From Epiperipatus broadwayi (taxonomy: Eukaryota > Onychophora > Udeonychophora > Euonychophora > Peripatidae), in the NCBI GenBank assembly GCA_028023455.1, contig JAQFVV010000012.1, forward strand, positions 14,274,364 through 14,338,363: a stretch of DNA of 64,000 nucleotides, read 5' to 3'. Below the pieces are notes generated by a model. That model made no database searches. It was not told the origin of the DNA and saw only the letters and a program-made list of their open reading frames with translations. Positions 1 through 10,592 of this stretch are shown here, piece after piece (the stretch's first letter is position 1; each line of letters opens with the position of its first letter). The position numbers and the translations under genes were made by a program.

Positions 1-539
1 AGTAATTCCATAAATGTCTAAAATCTAACACATAATTATAACATCAGTTTGAAAATTAAAAATAGATTCAAGAAAAAAAATTACAAATATCAATATTAGA
101 ATACATATGCCTATTTATACTTGACTTATAAATAGATGAAAAATTTGACTGATCAAACTTTAATCAATTCATAAGTTTATATTGTTAATATTTTTTCTCC
201 AATGTTTTAAGTGACTATCTGTTTTCTTTGGACATAAATGGCATTATTTTAATTTTTTTAAAAAACAAACAAATCCACAAAAATATATGTAATACAAAAA
301 TATGTATTACATATAAAAATTATATTACCTGTCCTTGACATTAAAAGTTTATGTTTGAATTTAAACTTTCTATATTTTATTCTGTAATTTGAAGTTGTAA
401 TTATAAATTTATTACGCACATTGATTACGTAAGTAATATTTACCAAGGCTGTAAACTCGAGAATAAGCTTATGCTGTAATTTGATAATTCTAAATTGCAA
501 TATAATCATTTTTTAATTTTTATAAATACATATAACTAT

Positions 540-1200
540 ATATATATATACTTACACCTACAAACACATTTGTACTCACATATGTATATAGATATAAAAA
601 AATAAAAAATTGATAAGTGATAGAAATAAGTAAATTGGTTATGTATGTGTGAATATATATATATATTGTAACAGAACAGGTCCTGGCCTTGCAAAACAGT
701 AGACTTGATAGGCCATCAGAGTGGATCAGAAATTATATCTAAGATTCCTAAACTTCTAGACTCATACCACCCAATCCCACTCTTAGGAAATAATGTATTA
801 GCATACGAACATACATCAAATATCTCCATGTATGCTCATCTCTTTTCTCCACCCTTAACTTCCATTTACCCCAGGACAGATATAGCTCCCATGAAGATCT
901 AAAGGAAGGCAATGAAGCAGTATCTTTATAATTCACTATTGAGAAGTTTTGATTCATGAAGCCAGTCAACTTTCTGTAATTCATTAGCCTACACAAATGT
1001 GGACAAGAAAGACAGCCTGCTGGCCTGAAGTCTAAGTGAAACAAAGGGGATGCAAACAGATAATGATTATACCTTTCCTGATGATACCAATCCTAGACAG
1101 AAGGGAAATCACTGCAGTTACCTGAATTATACTTTTCCCAATATGACTATAAACCAATCTCACCAAAAGAACCTCAGCTTGCTAAAAAAGTAATTATATG
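540..1200. other. TA microsatellites and an unclassified less AT-rich block
   Basis: Short (TA)n tracts lie at about 540-552 and 654-668. From about 680 to 1200 the composition is visibly less AT-rich than the surroundings (for example the stretch around 830-900). Short ORFs overlap there on both strands, but none has a recognisable domain or splice context. It could be a decayed element or a non-coding exon; I cannot assign it. Positions 1-540 show nothing beyond AT-rich sequence. Confidence 0.3.
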
Positions 1201-1428
1201 TAAGCTGATGTATCTACAGGCAGAGAAGCTCAGATAAACATATATCCAATGGTGAATAATGTTATATATAATAACAAAATTTTAAATAATTTCTGTAGTC
1301 AAAATGACAATTTAAAACCTATATATTTAAATTTTAAAATATTTTAATCAAGAGCAACCTGTGATAGTGAAAATGATATTTAAATACATATTTTAAAGTT
1401 ACAAGTAAATAATTTTACTTGAATTGAA

Positions 1429-2027
1429 TTAACCCTTCCACTTGCAATACGTATTACTGTACGTATAAGTGACGATTTTTAGTTGAGTTTGTGCAGAAAC
1501 CGTAATCACTATACATATGTGCCTTACACATTTTTGTCATTCATTTTTCTGCATAATGATGTATCTTTTCTCTATGATAAAATTTAATTTTTTTATGAAT
1601 TTTTTTGTAAAATGTACCCTTTAATTTTTTTTTTTCTAATTTTTTTTAGATTTAATCATCAGAAAAAGTTTTTGCCTGCAAAATGAGTTCTCTCACCATA
1701 TATTTTAGTTCCAATTCTGATGAGTTTCTGGCTGATACAATTTTGGATAATGTTCATAATTCACACGTCATTTGGAACATTTACTAAATCTCCTGGGCTA
1801 AGTTTTCCTATCACCCGGGTGAGTATTCATTTATTTATTTTTATATTTACTATTTGATAAAAAAAATGTTTGATTACATATGTTTAGTTCAAATTTGGAT
1901 TCAGATGAGTTTCTGACTCGGATGCATTTTTAGATAATGTTCATAATTCATGAATGCCATTTCCTATCACCTGGGTGAGTATTCATTTATTTATTTTTAT
2001 TATTTACTATTTGATAAAAAAAGTTTG
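1429..2027 (+). mobile_element. Possible piggyBac-type transposon end with N-terminal ORF remnant
   Basis: TTAA at 1429-1432 is followed by CCCTTCCACTTGC and then an imperfect palindrome around ATACGTATTACTGTACGTAT. TTAA plus CCC is the hallmark of piggyBac insertion ends. About 250 bp inside, at 1683, a short open frame starts MSSLTIYFSSNSDEF, acidic and Ser-rich like piggyBac transposase N-termini, and is soon broken. Positions about 1697-1867 and 1879-2027 are diverged tandem copies sharing TAATGTTCATAATTCA and CACCCGGGTGAGTATTCA-like blocks. No partner end (…GGGTTAA) was found nearby, so this is at most a truncated copy. The call rests on the terminus and weak ORF resemblance only. Confidence 0.4.
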
Positions 2028-2029
2028 TG

Positions 2030-4470
2030 TTGAGATCAATAAATATGCTGTGTGAGTTGAGTGCATTTTTGGCATGATAATACATATTGTAGTGTATCAC
2101 ATGTGACTAGGTTTGATTTCAGTTGGTCTACAAATGAATTATTGCACCAACAGGGACTTGCACATCCGGACTCAGAATCATGTTTCTACTTGTTTTTGCA
2201 ATAGATAAGATATATGATTTATTTATAAGCATGTTCATTTATTGCATGATTATAGTAGCATTGTACTCATTTGTTGCAATTTTGTAATCTCTTGATTTTG
2301 TCAGTTTTAGATGAGTAAATGTATTTACAAGTATATTTTACATACTTGGAATCCACACGTAATATAGGCTAGCTGAACACAGGCTTTCAAACTCCCTTAA
2401 TTCATCTACTCTATTTTATATAACTTTGTATTTGAACACAAACTTTCTCCCACACATATATGTAATCAGTGCTCATAATTTTAATCTTTATTGATTTCCT
2501 TTGTTTTTAATCATTTTACTTTTTATGTGTTTGATATTTATTTTTTTTGAATACACTTTTGACTTGAAAAGAATACATATATTAGGGTCACCTTCCCCCT
2601 CCCATTATTAAATAATATAATAATAAATTATATTTTTTCATACATTATAATTTACTAAAGTTTCTTTGCATAATATCTCATGCACTGTTTTTACTGTTAT
2701 TTTTTTTTGTCCAAAACTAATACCAAATTTTACTTCTAACAGATACCCTGAATGGAAGGACAAGATCTGGGTCTAAAAGTAAAACTGATAACTACAAATC
2801 CAATTATCTCAGGTAAGACTTGTTATATATCATTTTTTTCAGCTTTTTGTGACAAATGTGATTAAGCTATTTATGAGTGTCATTTTAACATTTAACTTTC
2901 AAAATTTAGAATTTGTGAATCAATGTAAAAATAAACATTTTAAAAAGTATTGAAAATATCTTTTTCTTAATTTTTTTTAGGTAATGACTATTTTATCAGC
3001 TTCATTCTTTCACATTTGCTATTTGTAACAATATACACGTTTACATTTATTGCATTCAAACATAAAATACACTGTAAATGATAACAACTGTAATTTTCTT
3101 TTAAAATTCAAAATAGTGTGCTGGAAATCAAAGAGTTAAAATGTAGAAGTAACCATTGACTCATAGACAATTTATAGAAAGAAAAAAAAAGAAAATTTAT
3201 CTAATTAATCTTAAACTATTACAAAAAGTTGATAGTACTTTTTTTTAAAAGAAAAAAAAAAACTAATCAATAAAGAGAAAACTTACTATTAAAATAAGGA
3301 ATGAATTTTTATATATTTTTCAAATGTAATTAATTATAAAAGATATTTTTAATAATTTTGTTAGTTTGATAAGTTCAAATGTTATGTTAATAAATTAATA
3401 CATTGCACATCTGTGCTTTAAATAAACACAGCATAAGGTGTATTATTAAACAGATAATTTAAAAATTTTAATCATGTATTTTATTTTATGGCAAATTAAA
3501 TATATTTAGAAATTATTGTCATATGTATGTGTGCATATGTATCAATGAGTGTCAAGTAGACACAAATAAAATTTAATCATTTTTTTAATTTTATTAAATG
3601 TCAATTGAAATGTATTCATTGTATATTATAAAACACATGTCTGTGCATATATATATATATATATGTGTGTTGTAAGTACACCCATTAAGAGGTATTGTAA
3701 ATCAATGTAATAACTTGAATTTTGTATTAATCATGTAATCAAGTAATAGTTTTTTAATTGTATATTATTCAAAATCAGAAGGCTTGATTGATATATGTTA
3801 TTCTACAGACTTTAGCTTTATTATTATTTTTTAATTAATAAACTTGTATTCAATTGTTAAAATTATTCCAGTGAACTTAATTCCAAGTGGTTTTTAGAAT
3901 ATTACATTTGCATCATCTCTTGATCACAATAACAGTAATAGAGGTTATATTCTCTGAGCTAGATTTGAGCATAACAGTGATATATATAAAAGGTGGATAT
4001 ATATTAGGGTTTAAGGGCATTCAGTAATGATGATGATATTCCTACCAATCATCATCCTGGTTGGCACAAAGAGAATATTCTTTAAAGCCCCTACACTACA
4101 TTTTATTTTGTCTTATTAGAATTTAGGTTTATGGTTGACCAGTATATTAAAGATAAGTATCCAGAGTATTGATGATGATCAGCATGTTTTAATATCCCAG
4201 AATTATTGTTTTTATGATTGTATATTCTATGGATGAGTACTTAGGTTGATGCATCCAAATTAATGGTTAAATAATTGCTCCGTGCTGACAAAGTCTAAAT
4301 AGTTAGCCTGGTTTACAGTAGACCCATTCAAATCCAGTCACAAGATTGACTGATGATTTATTTTATTGTTAGTCACTCATAATGATAACTATTGATAATG
4401 CTGGTTGATATATAGTTAATGATACGCTGATAATAGATAACATTTCTTATATATATATATTTTGGATATC
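2030..4470. other. AT-rich sequence without recognised genes
   Basis: I see no coding exon with splice signals here. A (TA)n/(TG)n microsatellite lies at about 3646-3670. A less AT-rich patch around 3960-4330 has no recognisable feature. Confidence 0.4.
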
Positions 4471-4471
4471 A

Positions 4472-4556
4472 AACATTACTTTAATATCTTTTAATATTAT
4501 CATTACTGAACTTTAATATCTTTTAATAATATCATTACTGAACTTTAATATCTCTT
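4472..4556. repeat. Short tandem repeat, about 38-bp unit, two to three copies
   Basis: The unit ACTTTAATATCTTTTAATA + ATATCATTACTGA occurs at about 4479, 4511 and, truncated, at 4542, with small changes between copies. It is a local minisatellite with no other feature attached. Confidence 0.7.
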
Positions 4557-7043
4557 ACTTAAATCTTATTTTATCATACTTTTTTGTAAATTTTATTTGA
4601 AATACTTATTATATTTTGGGGAAGTTAATAATTAGGGTGTTTTGAAAATTAAGACAATTAAATAATGTTGTTTTGAAATCTCTTGTAATTAAAATAACAT
4701 GAAATCGTAAGTTTTGAGATCATTAAAAGATAAAAACAAGAGGTAAAAAGTATAGTCCTTTTTTTAAATCAATCAGTCTCCATTTTTCTTTTATTCAAGC
4801 TGAATTCAATGATAATTAGATAACCAAAAAGAAGAGAAAAACTTCCTGCTGCTGAAATCTAATATGGACCATTTTTGAATCTGACCAAGGTATTTAAAAA
4901 GAAATCTTCATTGAGAATGAAGATAAAAATGCTTCAACCTCAAATTTCAAACACAGAATTTGATAAAGGACAAAGAATATGATTGTAAATGGAATCAATT
5001 AATGCATGTGAAGATGGGTGAAATCCCAGCCCACAAAAAAAAAAAAATCACAATGAAGTGGAGAAAATAAAAGCTACAAACCTTTTGCTGTATAAGTTAA
5101 AAAAAAACCCTATACTGTAATCTTAACATAAGAACTATTTCCAGTTTTGCTTTATGACCTCTTTACAGTATATTATTTCTAACCAAGTATATTTTATTAA
5201 ATACAATATATTTATATATCATTTAATGGATTGATTAAAGGAAGTGAAGGTGTTATTTAAAAAGTCAACTTTTGTTGGTAAGCATCTATAAATACTCAAG
5301 CTGCATTTTAAAGCAGCCAAAATACAAAATTCCTCTTCATATCTTCTTTTATTATATGGATATTGTACCATTTCGGCACATCCTGATTACATAGTCACAC
5401 ACATATATACTATAAAAAAAACTTATTTGAATTTTATATCATTATTATATAGGGTTATTAATTATTAAAACTGTCAGTTGATGCCTTTTTCTGACTATTT
5501 TAGAAAGTAATATTTTGGGATTTGATTTTTTATTTAAAAAAAAAACCATACATGATCTGTTTTAATGTCTCATTTTTAAAAGTTATTGATCAGTTTAAAA
5601 TCTCACTATACAAATAGCTTAGATTTCAAAACATATTTTTTTTTAAAGTCAAAATAATTTGTGACCCATTTTATTTTGTTTTATTTGAAGACAAAGCAAT
5701 ATACAGGAAGCATAGCATCTTGTTTTTTTTAAAAAAAATCGCTAATCAAATTAAAACATTTTAATTTTAAATTTTTCTTTGCCAAAATAAGATTATTTTT
5801 ATATGTATTTCAATAAAAGGCTTTAATAAATAAGAGATTATCTTCTCATATGTGTAATATTTTAAAATATATTGTTTATAAGAATCACTCAATGAATTTT
5901 ACAAAACAAGCTAGAGTGTATCAAATAATAACTGAGTTAGATATTGTCATTCAAAAGTATATATAAGTTCATGTTGTCAAGCTGAAGTTCCTTTTTTTTT
6001 GTTCTGTGTACATATATATTTGCTTATTTCAACAGAAGTTATATTTATTTTGATAAATATTTTTTTCATATTTTTAAAAATGTTTGTTGAAAATTACATA
6101 ACACTGATAATTAAAGGGGAGTTTGACATTTGCTCCTAAGGACAACAAAAATGTAAATTTAAAGGCCTTTGTAACACCAAACAAAAATACAATTATCATA
6201 GTGTTTTAAAAAGTTTATTTATTTTTTATTAGAAATTTCCAAAACGCTTGTTTAAGATTAAGACAAAATACACATGTACTTGAAATATAACACAAATACC
6301 CATGGATAAAATTAATAATTTTGTCAAGGGTTTAAAATATAATAATAATGTACTAAACTGAAAGGATTATTTAAAAAATGCTAAAGATTCTATCTTCTAT
6401 ATTTGTGTTATTACATTTGTAGCACCATCTATTGGAATCATTCTATAATTATAAAATTTTGTCAAAATATTTATTAAATCTATATCATGTGTATATATAT
6501 TATAATGTCTACAAATTATCCAATCCTCGATTGGAAAAAATAACTACCTGAGCCACCCAGGGAAATTCACATCTATTGATATCTGATGCATCATATGTGA
6601 GTACATTAATGGAATATAAACTATAGGATAATATATAGTACAGTAAAACCACTTGGAATGGATTAATATGCCTAAAATATTTTTTGAAAATTAATTTTTG
6701 ACAATCCAATGTAATAAACTTCAAGCATTGTTTTGTGTGACTGCTACCCCATGTCTATTGAATATTTAATGTATTATATTTAAATTTCATGAAAGGAATT
6801 TAAAGTGTTACAGGACTTTGGATAACTAATAATTTATTATTGCACAGGTTGTTTAATTTTATTTAAAGCAATGTTTATACATATCCATAGTCTAGAGAAA
6901 AGAACAATAATTATTCAGAACATATCAATAATAATCAAATAGGCCTCATGTGAAAACTTAAAATTTTTCTTAACATCTTTATGGTGAATAAATCATAACA
7001 AATTAGACTTATTGTGTAAATTTATATGTTCAACAAATCTCAC
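4557..7043. other. AT-rich stretch, nothing assignable
   Basis: Homopolymer-rich sequence. A minus-strand ORF at 6509-6724 has splice-like borders (acceptor TTTTAG near 6675, donor GTAGTT near 6548), but neither open frame resembles a family I know. The only frame that continues NOL9 exon D (phase 0) stops after two codons. Confidence 0.3.
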
Positions 7044-7563
7044 ATTCAAATGTATCTTTCCTCTGATTTTGGTAGTATCTTGTTTGCCACCGCTTATTGG
7101 TTTAAACATGCAACACAATTACAACACATTAAATTTTATTCTCATAATACATTCATTTTATTTGTCTATTATTATTCATTTACTATAAAGAAATTGTTAT
7201 TATTTTATTAAATTGAAGGTTTTTGAATTTCATTTACTTTAATAATTCAAGTATACTAATCAGAATTCAAATGTATCTTTCCTGTCAAGCATTATTAGCC
7301 GAGAGGTCATCGCAGCCGCCATGCAAGCAAGTAGTTGGTTGCAGATGGTTGTGGGTTCATCTCCTGGCCGATGCTATGACATATGGGAAAAAAAAATTGT
7401 ATCTTTCCTCTGATTTTGGGAGTAAGTATCTTGTTTGCCACCATTTATTGGTTTAAACATGCAACACAATTACAACACTTTAAACTTTATTCTCATAATA
7501 TATTTATCATTTTATTTGTCTATTATTATTCATTTATTGTAAATAAACTGTTATTATTTTATT
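7044..7563 (+). repeat. Tandem duplication, about 165-bp core, second copy interrupted by a SINE
   Basis: Copy 1 (7044-7208) and copy 2 (7265-7283 plus 7410-7563) share ATTCAAATGTATCTTTCCT, the GTTTGCCACC…TATTGGTTTAAACATG block and the TTTGTCTATTATTATTCATT block at high identity. A 56-bp spacer (7209-7264) separates them. Copy 2 is split by the SINE described next. Removing the SINE and one target duplication restores the same order as copy 1. Confidence 0.8.
7284..7397 (+). mobile_element. tRNA-derived SINE with target-site duplication
   Basis: A type-2 Pol III promoter is visible: A-box-like TTAGCCGAGAGG near 7306 and B-box-like GGTTCATCTCC near 7352, spaced as in a tRNA. The body ends in an A-run (about 7387-7396). 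It is flanked by 12-bp direct repeats TGTATCTTTCCT at 7272-7283 and 7398-7409. The intact paralogous copy at 7052-7063 shows the site before insertion. The short 5' lead and A-tail argue for a retroposed SINE rather than a functional tRNA gene. Confidence 0.7.
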
Positions 7564-8023
7564 CTTCTCTTTCACTTTCTTTGCATATCTTCATATATTC
7601 ATATATATATATATATTGCTTCTCTCATATACACTTCAATGCAAACAAATTTTCTTAAAAAACTTCTTTATTTTTCTTACAGTTTCGACTGTCCAGCAGT
7701 CTTCATCAGAGCTACAATATTTGAATAATATAAATACATAACCATTATTTCACATATATATCAAAATATACACATTTATATGTATTGGTAGGTTTAGTAT
7801 TGGATTTGTAGGGTTATTAGTAATAAAAAATAACTGTATGTATATATAGGTATTATGTGTAGGTATGTATATATGTGTAGGGGAATAAATTGAATATGAA
7901 ATTAAAAATAAGTTTTGAAAATAATATTAGTTTTATAGCATTATTGTTATTAACTAATAATAATAGTAATAAAAGAATAAGTATGTTAAAAGTTATAATA
8001 TGTGGATATAGATAAAGACTAGT

Positions 8024-10480
8024 AAATATTGTTAATAAATATAAAAGTTTTAAAAAAAATAAAATTATAAGTTTTATAAAATTGATAACAAAGGAAGTTG
8101 TTTTAAAGGAATAAAAAGATAGAAAATTTGAAAAAAACCATTACTTTAAAACAGAAGAGAATTACTTTAAAGCAGAAGAGGATGAATAAAGGTAATATTA
8201 TTGAAGAAAAAAATATAAATTACACCTGGGTCTCGTGATAGATAGGTTCCTCAGAAAACACGCGCAAACGAAATCTCGCAAAAATAGACATAATTTACAT
8301 TGAAAAAGGGGAAATGCGGTCTGTGATTTTTCAAAATTCGCGTAAAAGCAAAGCACCAACGTAAAATTACTTTAAAATTCGCGCAAAAAAAAATTAAGGA
8401 AATAAAATATGACTAATAAAAAATTTCAAATTTGAAAAAAATTGATACAAGACAAACTTTTTTCAACTATAATATTTAATTTTATTCAAAATAATATATT
8501 TTTATGCATAATTTACTGTACAGTAATTTATATTTTTTTATACACGTTTTAATTATTATCGATAAACAAGTTTGTTTGCAAATTGATAAAAAAATCAGAT
8601 TCTTCTCAAGAGGAAATACAACTAGCACCAACATCACTCTCATGTTGTGTTAATGATTTTCTGGTGACAACGTAACTAGTAATTAATCTTTGAGACAATG
8701 ATTTTATTAGTTGTTTATGAAGCTCGCAATATCCAGACATACAACAATTTAGCTCTCGTTGGAATTTAAGAGCACGTTAATGATTAGTGTCATAAATAAG
8801 AAAATAATAATTGATTACGTTCTTTTTTAAAAAGCAAAAACAGAATGTGATTTAAAATGCAAAATTAACACGCACAATGTTTGAACAAATTTACATTATA
8901 ATCTTGTAAAATTTAATGTGTGTATACATAAAAATGTGGAAATCATGATTTTAATTTCATTATTGCATAAAATCTTACTATTATAAAGCACTGAAAATAT
9001 TGAAATTACTAAGATGAAAGTCGAATTCCAATAATGTGCTATTACTTTCAATATAACGTAAGTGCGCGAAATTTATTATTTAAAGTAATAGTGCATTTTC
9101 GGAGGTCAACTTCCGGTGAAACATTAATCGTGTAACTTCAAAATCGTGTTAAATAAGTCCGCGTAAAAAGAGACCCAGGTGTACTGATAAAAAGATAAAA
9201 GTTTTAAAAAAATTTTAAATTAAAATTATAGATATTAAAGTAAAAGAGATATTATGTATTAGATAATAATTAAACAAGATAGATTGTAAGGAATGATGAA
9301 AGGAAGATTATAAAATAATAATAAAAAATAATAGAAGGGTAATGCTTGAAACAATTTTTTAAATTTAAAAAAAAAAACTAAAAGTAAAATAAAATACGTT
9401 TTAAAAGGTAATTTTAAAAAATAGTGTATTGGATATGTTTTGTATATTTTTTATATATATGTAATTTATATGTAAATTGAGTATATATATGGATGTGTAT
9501 TATAAATGTATATGTTAATTTATATATATACGTATATGGTTGTACGTGTAACCGTATATATATATTTATGTTTAAAGGATATATGTGTATATATAGATGT
9601 AAGTATAAAATTTTTATATATAAATCTAGAGGTGATGTGGATCTATATATCTATATATGTATATAGGGGATATATGTGTATGTTTTGATATACATATGCA
9701 TATTTATATGTGAAATAATGGTTATGAATTTGTATTTATATTATTAGAATATTGTTAATAAATATAAAAGTTTGTAAGTTTAAAATAGAATTATAAGTTT
9801 TATAAAATTGATAAAAGAGGGAGTTGTTTTAAAGGAATAAAAAGAAAATTTGAAAAAATCCGTCACTTTAATAAAAGCAGAGGAGAAGCATAAAGGTAGT
9901 AGTATTAAAGAGAAAAATATGAATTAGTGATATAAAGTTAAACATTTAAAAAAATTAAAATTATAGATATTAAAGTAAAAGAGATATTATATATTAGATA
10001 GTAATTAAAGAAGATAGATAATAAGAAAGAAAGGAAAATTATAAAATAATATTAATAAAAAAATAATATTTAAAAAAGATTTTTTAATAAAAAAATTTTA
10101 AAAAAGTAAAAATAAAATAGTTTTAAAAGATAATTTTTTAAAAAAATGGTGTATTGGATATATTTTGTATATATATGTGATATATATCTAAGTTGAGTAT
10201 ATATATGGATATGCATTTATAAATGTATATGTGGATTTGTATATATATATGTCTATGGGTGTATGTGTATCTGTGTATATATATATATGTTTAAAAGATG
10301 TATGTGTATATATTTGGATATGCGTATGTATATATAGATATAGGTATGGAATTTATATATATGTCTAGGGGTGATGTGGATCTATATATATGTATGTAGG
10401 AAATATGTGTATATTTTGATATATATATATGTATTTTAAATATATGTGAATGATGGTTATGAATTTATATTATTCAAATA
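8024..10480. repeat. Two-copy direct repeat inside the foldback, about 0.75 kb unit
   Basis: Copy 1 (8024-9747 minus 961 bp of insertion) and copy 2 (9748-about 10480) share AATATTGTTAATAAATATAA, GGAGTTGTTTTAAAGGAATAA-like, ATTATAGATATTAAAGTAAA and GTGATGTGGATCTATAT blocks in the same order. Both contain long TA/TG-rich microsatellite stretches (9440-9700 and 10160-10440). Confidence 0.75.
8223..9181. mobile_element. 959-bp TA-flanked DNA transposon (non-autonomous)
   Basis: The ends are perfect 12-bp inverted repeats CACCTGGGTCTC…GAGACCCAGGTG, flanked by TA at 8221-8222 and 9182-9183. The second copy of the host repeat near 9921-9930 reads ATGAATTAGTGATA without the insert, an effectively empty paralogous site. 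The interior is CpG-richer than its surroundings, with recurrent TCGCGTAAAA/TTCGCGCAAAA-like motifs near both ends (8270-8390 and 9060-9170). No transposase ORF is present. TA target use suggests the Tc1/mariner-like superfamily, but the TIR is not one I can name. Confidence 0.8.
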
Positions 10481-10592
10481 TTGTAGCTCTGATGAAGACT
10501 GCTGGACAGTTGAAACTGTAAGGAAAATAAAGAAGTTTTTTAAGAAAATTTGTTTGCATTGAAGTGTATATGAGAGAAGTATTATAAGCAAT

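Larger units (their letters stand above)
7613..10592. mobile_element. Foldback element, about 3 kb, with long terminal inverted repeats
   Basis: The left end (7613-7768) and right end (10430-10592) are near-perfect reverse complements over about 150 bp. They include CTTCAATGCAAACAAATTTT and the segment GACTGTCCAGCAGTC / GACTGCTGGACAGT. The right arm carries about 8 extra bases near its tip. The interior has two direct copies of a 0.75-kb AT-rich unit (8024-9747, without its insert, and 9748-about 10480). No ORF with transposase features is seen. In each arm a CTGATGA…GAAAC motif points outward. It is probably a non-autonomous foldback or composite family; superfamily not determined. Confidence 0.75.

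Noticed and set aside
6509-6724. 71-codon minus-strand ORF with splice-like borders, considered as a downstream NOL9 exon
   Set aside because: The phase-0 frame required after exon D stops after two codons, and the other frames match no family I know.
7300-7385. Functional tRNA gene
   Set aside because: A and B boxes are present, but the cloverleaf is not intact by eye, there is an A-tail, and target duplications show retroposition.
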